NCBI RefSeq assembly: GCF_021568705.1
Contig: NZ_JAKGTH010000008.1
Span: 424,289 to 488,288, forward strand
DNA: 64,000 bases
Direction of reading: 5' to 3'
Origin: Gillisia lutea
GTDB lineage: Bacteria > Bacteroidota > Bacteroidia > Flavobacteriales > Flavobacteriaceae
The notes under the pieces are model-generated. The model saw only the letters and a program-made list of their open reading frames with translations. It ran no database searches and was not told the DNA's origin. Position 1 is the first letter of the stretch; each line of letters starts with the position of its first letter. Made by a program: the position numbers and the translations under genes. Below are positions 44,398 through 53,138 of this stretch, piece after piece.

Positions 44398-46335
44398 CTA
44401 TTTCCACTCCATTCTCTGTAATCGGATTGCATTAAGTATGGCAAGAAAAGCTACCCCCACATCTGCAAAAACCGCTTCCCACATAGTAGCTATTCCAAAA
44501 GCTCCTAAGATTAAAACGATGGCTTTCACTCCAAATGCTAATACTATGTTTTGCCAGACGATCTTTCGAGTAGATCTTCCAATGCGCATTCCCATCCATA
44601 TTTTTGAAGGTTGATCGGTTTGAATAACAACATCGGCAGTTTCAATAGCCACATCGCTCCCTAGTCCGCCCATAGCAATTCCCACGTCACTTAACGCCAA
44701 AACAGGAGCATCGTTAATTCCATCGCCTACAAATGCTACCTTACGACTAGAATCTTTTTTCAAGATCTCCATTTCCTTTAACTTATCTTCGGGAAGCAAG
44801 CCACCCTTTGCCCAGTCTATATTCAAGCCCTTTGCAACCTCTTTGGTAATGCTATCTTTATCTCCAGAAAGCATAATGATTTCTTTAAGGCCGTTCTTTT
44901 TAAGTTTAGATAAAGTTTCTTTCACGCCATCTTTCAACTCGTCAGAAATTGTAACATATCCGGCATACAAGCCATCAATGGCTACCACAACAATAGAGGA
45001 GGTTACATTATGTATATCTTCGGGAAATGATATATTAAACTGCTTTAGCAGCTTTGCATTTCCTGCCAGTACCTGTTTGTTATTTACCTTCCCACTCAAG
45101 CCTTTTCCAGAGATCTCATGAATTTCCTCTACCTCATACCTAGTCTCCAGATTCCCATATTCCACAATAGCTTTGGCAATGGGGTGAGTCGATTTATTAT
45201 CTAGAGAAATCAGGTAGTTTAAAAAGTCTTTTTCCGGAATTTCTTGAGTTACTATTTTCTGAACCTTGAACACTCCTTTTGTAATAGTTCCGGTTTTATC
45301 TAAAACCAACGTATTTATTTTTGTGATCTCATCAAGAAACGAGGCCCCTTTAAAGAGAATTCCGTTTTTAGAGGCTGCTCCCAATCCGCCAAAATATCCC
45401 AGAGGAATAGAGATCACCAAAGCACATGGACAGGATATCACTAGAAATATCAAGGCTCGATATAGCCAGTCTTGAAACACATAGGTTTCAACAAAAAAAT
45501 AAGGCAGAAAAGTTAAGGCCAAAGCAGAATACACTATAATTGGAGTATATATCCTGGCAAACTTTCTAATGAAAAGCTCCGTTTTAGATTTTCGTGAACT
45601 CGCATTTTGTACAAGCTCAATGATGCGAGCCACAGAGCTATCTTTGAATATCTTGGTGGTTTCCACCTCAATTACGCCATTCAAGTTGATAGAACCACTT
45701 AATACCTGATCTCCTTTCTTTATACTTTGAGGTAAACTTTCTCCAGTTAATGCAGCAGTATTGAGTCTGGCTGACTCAGATAACAGTATTCCATCTAAAG
45801 GGATTTTTCCACCAACTTTCACCTGTATCTTCTCACCTACTTCCACCTCTTCAGGATGAACAGATATATACTTATCATCCCGCCGTACATTAGCGGTATT
45901 AGGCCGCACATCCAGTAAAGCTCTAATATTATTTTTGGCATTATGTACTGCTGAATGCTGAAATAATTCTCCTACTGTATAGAATAACATTACAGCAACC
46001 CCTTCTGCAAATTCTCCAACATAAAACGCTCCTAAAGTAGCTATTCCCATTAAGAAGAATTCGGTATAAAAATCGCCTTTAGAAATACTTTTAAGGCCCT
46101 GCCAAATTACCGGAGCACCAACAGGAATATATGCTATTAAATACCAGGCTAATTTTCGCCATCCTGCAAAGAATTCATATTCAACTACCTGATCTAGTAA
46201 GATGCCAATAACAAGCATTACAAAACTTATTATAGCAGGTAAATATGTTTTAAGCTTACTATCCGAATGATGATGGGTTTCTTCTTTCTTCTTTTTAGAT
46301 TGTAGGTCTTTTAAGGCTATTTTCTTCTTTTTCAT
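44398..46335 (-). CDS. Heavy-metal P-type ATPase (Zn/Cd/Pb type)
   Basis: The 645-aa protein has eight membrane segments, the actuator TGES loop (197-200), the metal-gating SCPCALVIS (Cys302, Cys304), the phosphorylation motif DKTGTIT (Asp346) and the GDGINDAPVLA hinge. The C-terminal KAIVLILGAFG and FADVGVAFLAILNAIRL match the Lys and Asp residues that define the ZntA subgroup. There is no N-terminal HMA domain; instead the start is rich in Lys and His (SKKKKEETHHHSD). It likely exports Zn2+, Cd2+ or Pb2+. It lies 72 nt after the Fur-family regulator gene. Confidence 0.94.
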   Translation of the reverse strand: MKKKKIALKDLQSKKKKEETHHHSDSKLKTYLPAIISFVMLVIGILLDQVVEYEFFAGWRKLAWYLIAYIPVGAPVIWQGLKSISKGDFYTEFFLMGIATLGAFYVGEFAEGVAVMLFYTVGELFQHSAVHNAKNNIRALLDVRPNTANVRRDDKYISVHPEEVEVGEKIQVKVGGKIPLDGILLSESARLNTAALTGESLPQSIKKGDQVLSGSINLNGVIEVETTKIFKDSSVARIIELVQNASSRKSKTELFIRKFARIYTPIIVYSALALTFLPYFFVETYVFQDWLYRALIFLVISCPCALVISIPLGYFGGLGAASKNGILFKGASFLDEITKINTLVLDKTGTITKGVFKVQKIVTQEIPEKDFLNYLISLDNKSTHPIAKAIVEYGNLETRYEVEEIHEISGKGLSGKVNNKQVLAGNAKLLKQFNISFPEDIHNVTSSIVVVAIDGLYAGYVTISDELKDGVKETLSKLKKNGLKEIIMLSGDKDSITKEVAKGLNIDWAKGGLLPEDKLKEMEILKKDSSRKVAFVGDGINDAPVLALSDVGIAMGGLGSDVAIETADVVIQTDQPSKIWMGMRIGRSTRKIVWQNIVLAFGVKAIVLILGAFGIATMWEAVFADVGVAFLAILNAIRLQRMEWK

Positions 46336-46407
46336 AAACTCTTGTTTTCCCTCTCGAGATTCTCAACATGAGCTAAATTAAAAAGAAAGACGTGCAACTC
46401 TTGTGCA

Positions 46408-46824
46408 TTAACAGGATGGGCACTTATTGCAAATTCCCTTAACTACCAAATTAGCATCGGTGGCTTTAAAGCCTTTTGGAAGAATTACGTGTGGGATCTT
46501 TTGTTCTGTGAGACATTGAGTTTCATTACACCTGGTGCAATGGAAATGTAAATGTAGATCGGTGCCTAGTTCACAATTACAAGTATCTTCACACAATGCG
46601 AATTTTGCGATCCCCGTACCATCATCTATTCTATGAACGATAGCTTTTTTTTCGAAGGTCTTTAAAGTTCTATATAATGTAGTGCGTTCCGATTTTTCAA
46701 AAGCCTGTTCCAATTCATTCAAACTACTGGCTACAGATTTTTGAGCCATAAATTTGTAGATCAAAAGCCGCATAGCTGTTGGACGTATCTCTTTTTGAAC
46801 TAAAAAATTCTCAATCTCTTGCAT
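46408..46824 (-). CDS. Fur-family metal-dependent repressor
   Basis: The 138-aa protein has a winged-helix domain (IRPTAMRLLIYKFMAQ, ERTTLYRTLKTFEKKAIVHRI) and a C-terminal domain with His-rich DLHLHFHCTRC and the structural Zn site made of HCTRC and ICNKCPSC. The His/Cys content suits a zinc sensor (Zur-like), but Fur- or PerR-like sensing is not excluded. It is first of an operon with the P-type ATPase. A perfect 24-bp palindrome lies upstream between it and the divergent small gene, the probable operator. Confidence 0.88.
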   Translation of the reverse strand: MQEIENFLVQKEIRPTAMRLLIYKFMAQKSVASSLNELEQAFEKSERTTLYRTLKTFEKKAIVHRIDDGTGIAKFALCEDTCNCELGTDLHLHFHCTRCNETQCLTEQKIPHVILPKGFKATDANLVVKGICNKCPSC

Positions 46825-46939
46825 CGGTTTTCATTCAATTAAAAGAATGTGAATATAAAATTTCTCTTCTCTATGCTAAAATAAGCTATCACACGCAACT
46901 ATGCACAATCAAACGCCATAAGCATCTGTTAAATCCTTT

Positions 46940-46988
46940 CTTATGTAACTTAAGTTACATAAGGAGTTATTCCAATATTTTATTTTTG
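46940..46988. promoter_or_regulatory. 24-bp perfect palindrome and TAnnTTTG box in the Fur-family intergenic region
   Basis: Positions 46940-46963 are a perfect palindrome with half-site CTTATGTAACTT. On the plus strand TATTTTTG at 46981-46988 is an exact -7 box for the gene at 46998. The palindrome covers the position where the -33 element should lie, so a bound repressor would block that promoter. Its place between a Fur-family gene and a divergent gene makes it the likely operator of that regulator. Confidence 0.62.
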
Positions 46989-46997
46989 AAACCACTT

Positions 46998-47351
46998 ATG
47001 CAGTTAAAACCTTATATAGCTTTATTCTTTGCCCTCGCCTTTTTGGTGAAGCTGGTGGCTATTGATTCTAAAATAACCACCGTTCTGCATGATTCTTCTG
47101 CTATTACTCTTATAAATCCCTTTTGCCCAAAGCAACATTTACATTCTCATAATAATCATGAGAAATTTAACAGTGTAGAAGTATTGAATAAACATACAAT
47201 TAACGTAACTTGTAGTTCAGTTTACGAACTGAATTCCAAAGAATTAACCAGAGCTTTTAATACGTTTGATTATTTGACCTACGATTACAGATTCAATAAA
47301 GTTCTAACGCCTCCCACACCAAAATTTTATCCTCCTCCAAAAATCTTCTAG
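46998..47351 (+). CDS. Small membrane-anchored or secreted protein of the metal locus
   Basis: The 117-aa protein has an N-terminal hydrophobic segment (QLKPYIALFFALAFLVKLVA), a His-rich stretch (CPKQHLHSHNNHEKF, five His and one Cys) and a Pro-rich C-terminus ending FYPPPKIF. The frame is open to 46779, but the ATG at 46998 follows the promoter box and gives the membrane anchor. I recall similar short proteins beside metal-uptake receptors in flavobacteria; no function is assigned. The His cluster could bind Zn or Cu. Confidence 0.65.
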   Translation: MQLKPYIALFFALAFLVKLVAIDSKITTVLHDSSAITLINPFCPKQHLHSHNNHEKFNSVEVLNKHTINVTCSSVYELNSKELTRAFNTFDYLTYDYRFNKVLTPPTPKFYPPPKIF

Positions 47352-47404
47352 GTTTTTGAACCCAATATTGAAATAAAATGTGTTTACCCCACAAATAAGG
47401 TTGT

Positions 47405-47437
47405 GGCTATTTTTAGAAGTAATTTCTAAAAATAGCC
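47405..47437. repeat. Perfect 14-bp inverted repeat before the DoxX gene
   Basis: GGCTATTTTTAGAA at 47405-47418 pairs perfectly with TTCTAAAAATAGCC at 47424-47437 over a 5-nt loop. No T tract follows on either strand, so it may be an mRNA end structure rather than a classical terminator. Confidence 0.55.
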
Positions 47438-47577
47438 TATACTTTGAATTTGTTAGGAGTATGCCTCTTCTCTTCAAATATTTTGGGTAACTAACCTAAT
47501 ACATACCCCTTAATGGTTATCAGCTTTGATATATTAACCATACAATTCACTTAAATATAAATTAATATCATAATACT

Positions 47578-47979
47578 ATGAAGACCAAAATTTTGGTTAG
47601 TCAACGTTCGGTACAAATTTTCCGGGTGTTACTAAGCGGTATTTTCTTGGTGGCAAGTTTCAGCCATCTTCTCAATGTAGAAAAAACAATTCAACGAATA
47701 GACCAGGCGAGATTTAAAGGGATCGCTTATTTTTTTGGAGATCCAAAATGGATGGTAATCTTATCTGGGATCGCCATGCTAATTGCAGGATTCTGCTTAC
47801 TTATTTCTTATAAGACAAAATGGGCTGCAATCATATTAATGGCGGTGCTTATTCCTATAACGCTTACTGTTCAGGTAGGACAAATAACCACTCTCGGCCC
47901 ACTTTTCAAGAACATCGCTATTCTTGGCGGACTCACATTTTTTATATTAAACGATTTTAATAATTCAGAAAAACAATAA
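47578..47979 (+). CDS. DoxX/TQO-small-subunit-like membrane protein
   Basis: The 133-aa protein has four membrane helices with the DoxX-type start FRVLLSGIFLVASFSHLL and a second block MVILSGIAMLIAGFCLLISYKTKWAA. DoxD/DoxX proteins include subunits of thiosulfate:quinone oxidoreductase as well as unrelated quinone-linked proteins. It is followed after 3 nt by a secreted DsrE-like gene, a pairing that points to sulfur redox chemistry in the envelope. Confidence 0.85.
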   Translation: MKTKILVSQRSVQIFRVLLSGIFLVASFSHLLNVEKTIQRIDQARFKGIAYFFGDPKWMVILSGIAMLIAGFCLLISYKTKWAAIILMAVLIPITLTVQVGQITTLGPLFKNIAILGGLTFFILNDFNNSEKQ

Positions 47980-47982
47980 TTT

Positions 47983-48399
47983 ATGAAAATTCTATTTTTT
48001 AATACACTAGCAATTATACTGAGCATATTTACCAACCCGGTGAAAGCTCAAGAAATACATCATAAACACAATTATGTGGTACTCACTAACAAAATACCCC
48101 AATTGCAACCTATATTTTTAACAGCCGAAGCCTTGGCTGAAGAAGATGGTGAAAGTTTCGGAGATTTTCAAGCTATTATTTGCGGAGCAACCGTAAAAGA
48201 TCTTACCGATAAGGAAGCAATGCAAACTTTTATAGAAAAAGCTGAAAAAGCAGCTGTAAAAGTAGTGGTTTGCGGACTGTCTTTAAAAAAATTCAAGGTT
48301 GACCCAAAAGATATTCCAAAAGAATTGGAGGTAGTTGCCAATGGATTGTTGCATGATTTCCAACTTCAGAAAAAAGGTTATCTGAGCATAGAATTATAA
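47983..48399 (+). CDS. Periplasmic DsrE-like sulfur-related protein
   Basis: The 138-aa protein has a signal peptide (1-22, NPVKAQ) and a DsrE-like fold with FQAIICGATVKDL (Cys67) and AVKVVVCGLSLKKF (Cys97), the cysteine position expected for sulfur carriers of the DsrE/F/TusD superfamily. It could accept or deliver persulfide in the periplasm. The gene starts 3 nt after the DoxX stop, so both work together. Which sulfur compound is used is not visible. Confidence 0.82.
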   Translation: MKILFFNTLAIILSIFTNPVKAQEIHHKHNYVVLTNKIPQLQPIFLTAEALAEEDGESFGDFQAIICGATVKDLTDKEAMQTFIEKAEKAAVKVVVCGLSLKKFKVDPKDIPKELEVVANGLLHDFQLQKKGYLSIEL

Positions 48400-48417
48400 A
48401 CTTATAGTCATATATTT

Positions 48418-48465
48418 CTCCTTCTGAAAAAGTTAAGTTAATACTTTTTCAGAAGGAGATTTTTT
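48418..48465. terminator. Bidirectional terminator between DsrE and Coa1-like genes
   Basis: CTCCTTCTGAAAAAGT at 48418-48433 pairs perfectly with ACTTTTTCAGAAGGAG at 48443-48458, followed by T-rich sequence. It lies between convergent genes. Confidence 0.9.
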
Positions 48466-48904
48466 ATTTTGATAGTATATCGATAATCTCCTTTTTCTCT
48501 ATAGGTTTTTTAATGCGTATCCTAATTATATAATACTCCCAGCGCTCATCCACTCTATTAGCAGCAATATCTATAACTCCTTGTGCCTTGGCACCTTTTA
48601 CTCTTACAGAAGTCTCCACAGTATTGTAATTTTTGGAGTAATGAAGTCCACCTTCCAAAATAGCCATTTTATCTAGAGGTTCTATATCTCCAAAAACTTG
48701 TTTTACGCGCTCATTTTCTTCGGCTTTTATAAGTGCATTTTCGTATAGATCGGGGTCGGCATAAGCTTGTGTTACATCTGAAACATGTCCGGTAACATTG
48801 GAAGATAAAATTATACCTCCAAGTAAGATGACAAAAACACAAAGCGGCACCAACCATTTCCAGTTCTTGCTCCACCAATGTCCAGAAATTGAGAAAGTGC
48901 TCAT
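48464..48904 (-). CDS. Coa1-like (cytochrome c oxidase assembly factor family) membrane protein
   Basis: The 146-aa protein has a short cytoplasmic part, one membrane helix (about 18-36, WLVPLCVFVILLGGIILSS) and an extracytoplasmic Coa1-type domain (ALIKAEENERVKQVFGDIEPL, GLHYSKNYNTVETSVRVKGAKAQGVI). The mitochondrial member helps assemble cytochrome oxidase; in bacteria the family name is used loosely and the role is unproven. It follows the GH92 gene by 3 nt, so it is translationally close to it, which is a strange partner. Confidence 0.78.
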   Translation of the reverse strand: MSTFSISGHWWSKNWKWLVPLCVFVILLGGIILSSNVTGHVSDVTQAYADPDLYENALIKAEENERVKQVFGDIEPLDKMAILEGGLHYSKNYNTVETSVRVKGAKAQGVIDIAANRVDERWEYYIIRIRIKKPIEKKEIIDILSK

Positions 48905-48907
48905 TTA

Positions 48908-51226
48908 TTAGTTATTAGGAATATCAGACATTTCAAATATCAGGGTTCCTCCGTTCTCAATATCTCTATGTGAAAGCAGAAAAGATTTTATTTTTTTACC
49001 TTTTATGGAGACACTCTTCACATACACATTCTCCTTACCTTGGTTTTTTGCAATGATATTTAGTTCCTTACCATTACTCAATTTAATGATCGCATTTTTA
49101 ACCAAGGGACTTCCTAACGCATAGTTTGGGGAACCCGGAGTGACAGGATAAAATCCTAAACTGCTAAATATATACCAGGCACTCATTTGTCCCGCATCGT
49201 CGTTCCCGCACAATCCATCAACTTTAGAGCCATACATACTGTTCATGATCATTCGTACTCGCTCTTGGGTTTTGTAAGGTTTCCCGGTCCAATTGTATAA
49301 ATATGGTATATGGTGGCCAGGCTCATTCCCATGAACGTAATTTCCAATTATCCCATCCCGTGTAATATCTTCATGTTTTTCAATGAATTTATCATCTAAT
49401 TCCATAGTGAACAAAGAATCCAGGTGCTGACTAAACTGTTCCTTACCCCCCATCATAGCCACCATCTTCTCTAATTGGTGAGGTACATACAATCCATAAT
49501 TCCAGGCATTTCCTTCTATAAATCCTTGTCCGTGAGTATCGAGAGGGTCAAATTCCTTTTTAAATTCTCCATTTGCTAATTTAGGCCTCATATACCCAAT
49601 TTTACTATCGTATACATTATTATAATACTCCGACCTGCCAAGGAATTCTTTTTCAACAGCGGAATTTCCTTTGGTTTTAGCGATCTGGGCAATACACCAG
49701 TCGTTATACGCTAACTCCAAGGTTTTTGAAACTGAGGAATGACTTTTATCTTCAGGTACATAGTGATATTTCATATAATCGCCCAACCCGTCAAAATACT
49801 CCACATTTGCTGTATTTACTGAAGCTTTTAAGGCATGAGCAATGTCAAAATCTCCTACCTTTTTAGCAATGGCATCAGCAATAACTGAAGTTGCATGATA
49901 TCCAATCATACACCAGTTCTCATTTGCATAATGACTCCAAATAGGCAACATGTTGTGTACACTCTGGTCATGATGGGCAAGCATAGATTTTATCATATCA
50001 TTATTACGATCGGGCTGAATAATATTAAATAATGGATGTAAGGCTCTGTATGTATCCCACAGCGAAAAGACGGTATAATTAGTAAACCCATTGGATGTGT
50101 GGATGTTCTGATCTAAACCAAGATACTGCCCGTCTACATCTTCATATAGAATTGGACTTAGCATAGTGTGATATAATGCCGTGTAAAATGTAGTTTTTTC
50201 GGTATCAGTATTGGTTTCGACTTCTATTTTAGATAACTCCTTATTCCACTTCTCCTGCGTTTCTGTTTTAGTACGTTCAAAATCCCAATGTGGTATTTCA
50301 GCTTTTAAATTCTTTAAAGCACCGGCAGTACTTACTGAAGATAAAGCGAATTTCACTTCTATCTTTTCATCTTTTTCTGAATCAAAATTAAAATATGTTC
50401 TTATATCCTTTCCAGCCATTTCGGGAAAATTCTCTTCCTCATTAAAACGACGATAAAAACCATTATAGGTCATTTTATCATACTTTTTATGTCCGTAACT
50501 TTTGAAGGCTTTAGAGAATTGCATAGCAAAATAAACTTTTCGAGTTCTTGCCCAGCCATTGGTTTGACGATATCCTGTAATTAAGGAATCGTTCTCTACT
50601 CTAATAAACGTCCATACATTCTTATTGTCATGATGATATACATTATATACTAGGTCTAAAATGATATGTGCATCTTCCGATTTTGGAAAACTGTATTGAT
50701 GGTAGCCAACTCTTTCGGAAGCCGTTAGCTGTGCAGTAATATTATAATCGTCTAATTTCACTTCGTAAAAGCCGGGAGAAGCCGTTTCATTGGCATGAGA
50801 AAAACCGGAATAGAACCCTTTCTTTCCATCCTCTGTTTTGAGCGGATCTAAAACCAGGTCACCCACGGTTGGCATAACAAGGAAATCTCCCAGATCGGCA
50901 TGTCCCGTTCCGCTAAAATTGGTATGTGCAAAACCTATGATGGTACTATCCTTATATTGATATCCCGCAGCATACTCATAGGTTTTTGCGTTATAAGCTC
51001 CGTCATCATTGAACATTACTTCAAAACTAGTTTGCGGACTTAGCTGTACCATTCCAAAAGGCGCAGTAGCTCCGGGAAAGGTATGTCCCATCTTACTAGT
51101 ACCAATAAATGGGTTTACAAATTGCGTATAATCTTTAGTGCTTGAAGATCTATCCTGAGCATAACTCTGACTGATAATGCTTGCAAAAAACAGAAAACCA
51201 ATAGATAACAGGGTATTTTTTTTCAT
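48908..51226 (-). CDS. GH92 family alpha-mannosidase
   Basis: The 772-aa protein has a signal peptide (1-23) and the two-domain GH92 fold. Key blocks are YTQFVNPFIGTSKMGHTFPGA at the N-terminus, YTVFSLWDTYRALHPLF, the HGNEPGHHIPYLYNW block holding the catalytic Glu, and CGNDDAGQMSAWYIFSSLGFYP with the Asp pair of the general base. GH92 enzymes are Ca2+-dependent exo-acting alpha-mannosidases, often on N-glycan or yeast mannan linkages. It stands outside any SusCD polysaccharide locus here. It precedes the Coa1-like gene. Confidence 0.95.
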   Translation of the reverse strand: MKKNTLLSIGFLFFASIISQSYAQDRSSSTKDYTQFVNPFIGTSKMGHTFPGATAPFGMVQLSPQTSFEVMFNDDGAYNAKTYEYAAGYQYKDSTIIGFAHTNFSGTGHADLGDFLVMPTVGDLVLDPLKTEDGKKGFYSGFSHANETASPGFYEVKLDDYNITAQLTASERVGYHQYSFPKSEDAHIILDLVYNVYHHDNKNVWTFIRVENDSLITGYRQTNGWARTRKVYFAMQFSKAFKSYGHKKYDKMTYNGFYRRFNEEENFPEMAGKDIRTYFNFDSEKDEKIEVKFALSSVSTAGALKNLKAEIPHWDFERTKTETQEKWNKELSKIEVETNTDTEKTTFYTALYHTMLSPILYEDVDGQYLGLDQNIHTSNGFTNYTVFSLWDTYRALHPLFNIIQPDRNNDMIKSMLAHHDQSVHNMLPIWSHYANENWCMIGYHATSVIADAIAKKVGDFDIAHALKASVNTANVEYFDGLGDYMKYHYVPEDKSHSSVSKTLELAYNDWCIAQIAKTKGNSAVEKEFLGRSEYYNNVYDSKIGYMRPKLANGEFKKEFDPLDTHGQGFIEGNAWNYGLYVPHQLEKMVAMMGGKEQFSQHLDSLFTMELDDKFIEKHEDITRDGIIGNYVHGNEPGHHIPYLYNWTGKPYKTQERVRMIMNSMYGSKVDGLCGNDDAGQMSAWYIFSSLGFYPVTPGSPNYALGSPLVKNAIIKLSNGKELNIIAKNQGKENVYVKSVSIKGKKIKSFLLSHRDIENGGTLIFEMSDIPNN

Positions 51227-51320
51227 TCGTTGGCTTGAGTTTGTGTCGAAAATAAAGACACTTCATTATATTAAGCCATGAAGATAGGAAAATTGAATAA
51301 AAAAGCTCAAAAATAACGTA

Positions 51321-52526
51321 TTACTCTACCGGCAAAGGTCTTAACGGCATCTTTAAAGAGAAGCAGGTTTTCTCATCGGTAGATTCTACACTCATAGTTC
51401 CGTGGTGCGCCTTGGCAATTTCAGAAGAAATATAAAGTCCTAAGCCCAGGCCTGAAGAATTACGTTCTGACTTTTGTGTAAAAAATGGCTTAAAAATATC
51501 CATCATCGCCTCATCAGATATCCTATTTCCAGAGTTAGCTACACATAATGAAAAATCGCCTTCGTTGGTAGTAGCAGAAACATGAATTGGCTGATCTTCT
51601 GCGCCATGTTTTACCGCATTTCCCAACAAATTGGAAAAGAGTTGTGCGATCCTGTTAGCATCACAGGTTACCTTTTCCTCAATTTGAATATTGGCCTCTA
51701 TCGCATTCGAATTATACATAGAACTCATTTCATCTACCACTTGGGTTAATGCATTTTCAAGTAAGGATTTATCATCGCTAAGGTCTAGATTTATCCCATC
51801 TCCCAAATGTCCCTTCGCATAATCAAGAAGGTTATCTATTAACTCCTGCATCCTATAGGAAGTAGATTTTATAACAGTGGCCTGCCTTTTAGCGATATCA
51901 GAAAGGGGTAATTTAAGTAATATGTCTGCACACATCCTGGTAGTGCCCACAGGATTTCTAAGATCGTGTCCCAAAATAGCAATGAAGGTTTCGCGTAATT
52001 CGGCCACATGTCTTTCTTCCTTTAAACTGGCACTTACTTCTTCCAGTTCTTCTACGGTCTCCAAATGAAAAGCAATAAGTTGAGCATATAGAAAGAACAT
52101 TTCTTTAACTTCAACGGTATCTATTTTAGCAGGTTCAGGATCTATCGCACATAAGGTTCCGAAAAAACGCCCATCTCTTCTGAAGATAGGAATTGATATA
52201 TAACTTTGAAAACCGTATCTTAAGGGGGTATGATGGCCGCAAAAATTTACATCTTTAGCAACATGTGGAATAATTACCGGATTATGATGTTGCCGTATCT
52301 CGTTACATATGGTAGATTCCAACTCCAACTCATCTCCCGGCTTCAACCCAAATTCAATCTCATCCTGAGCCATACAGGTTACCCATTTTTCATCGGTTAC
52401 CCTGGCAATTGCAGCAAATCTCATACCTGTTGTTCGGCAGATCACATTGAGTAGGGATGGTACCGCAGATATTTTGTTGATAGCCTCAACATCATTCAGA
52501 ATGGTAGAATTTTGTTCCCGTAACAT
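51321..52526 (-). CDS. GAF-domain sensor histidine kinase
   Basis: The 401-aa protein has a GAF domain (about 18-160, RTTGMRFAAIARVTDEKWV, SIPIFRRDGRFFGTLCAIDPEP), a HisKA domain with FIAILGHDLRNPVGTTRM (phospho-acceptor His) and a HATPase domain with the N-box QLFSNLLGNAVKHG and GLGLGLYISSEIAKAHHG. No membrane segment is seen, so it is cytoplasmic. The GAF Cys and His residues (EIRQHHNP, NFCGHHTPLRYGF) resemble those of light- or redox-sensing GAFs, but a ligand cannot be named. No cognate response regulator is adjacent. Confidence 0.93.
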   Translation of the reverse strand: MLREQNSTILNDVEAINKISAVPSLLNVICRTTGMRFAAIARVTDEKWVTCMAQDEIEFGLKPGDELELESTICNEIRQHHNPVIIPHVAKDVNFCGHHTPLRYGFQSYISIPIFRRDGRFFGTLCAIDPEPAKIDTVEVKEMFFLYAQLIAFHLETVEELEEVSASLKEERHVAELRETFIAILGHDLRNPVGTTRMCADILLKLPLSDIAKRQATVIKSTSYRMQELIDNLLDYAKGHLGDGINLDLSDDKSLLENALTQVVDEMSSMYNSNAIEANIQIEEKVTCDANRIAQLFSNLLGNAVKHGAEDQPIHVSATTNEGDFSLCVANSGNRISDEAMMDIFKPFFTQKSERNSSGLGLGLYISSEIAKAHHGTMSVESTDEKTCFSLKMPLRPLPVE

Positions 52527-52603
52527 AGATATTCAAATAGAATTTTATTAAAAATACATTTTTTCTTAAAATTTCACAATATGGCTATGGATGAACCAAA
52601 AAA

Positions 52604-53098
52604 CTAATGCAAACTTACAACTCGAAAGATTTGCCAGTTATCATTCTGAAACTTCCAAATAACAATAAATTTGCTTGCTTTCGAGGGAGTATTTGCCGGC
52701 TCCTGATTATTATGGAATTTATGCATCCCCATTTCTACAGCTCCAAAACCCTTAAGGGGATACACCTGGATGCTTCCCTTTACCAATTCTCTGGTAACTT
52801 TTCCGCAGATATTTCTTTTTGTAGCATCCAGAATATCCTGTTTTGAAGTAGAGAGTCCGCTCTGGTCATGATAGAATTCAATATCGTCAGCCAAAATAGA
52901 CGCCTGTTTATCAATGTTGCAATTATTATAAGCATCAAAGAAGATACTATCCATTTTAACTATAGCATTATATAGCTCAGGATCTTCTGGAACATAGGTT
53001 TTCGCTATTGGCGTTTGAGTATAGCAGGAAGAAATGAAACCAATTGAAAGTGACAGCGATAAAAAGAAGAATTGCAAAATTTTCATATTAAAATTCAT
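52604..53098 (-). CDS. Exported DUF4440/SnoaL-like protein
   Basis: The 164-aa protein has a signal sequence (KILQFFFLSLSLSIGFISSC, with a lipobox-like ISSC) and an NTF2-like DUF4440 domain (AIVKMDSIFFDAYNNCNIDKQASILADDIEFYHDQ, KFIVIWKFQNDNWQIFRVVSLH). Family function is varied and unknown. The start could also be the ATG four codons downstream. It is a lone gene between the GAF kinase and the broken gene at 53139. Confidence 0.85.
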   Translation of the reverse strand: MNFNMKILQFFFLSLSLSIGFISSCYTQTPIAKTYVPEDPELYNAIVKMDSIFFDAYNNCNIDKQASILADDIEFYHDQSGLSTSKQDILDATKRNICGKVTRELVKGSIQVYPLKGFGAVEMGMHKFHNNQEPANTPSKASKFIVIWKFQNDNWQIFRVVSLH

Positions 53099-53138
53099 TT
53101 TAGCTATTGAAAGATAACAAGTTTAATATAATTAGCAA

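Noticed and set aside
46779..46997. 73-codon upstream extension of the small His-rich protein
   Set aside because: It crosses the perfect palindrome and promoter box and antisenses the Fur-family gene start; the ATG at 46998 gives a membrane anchor.
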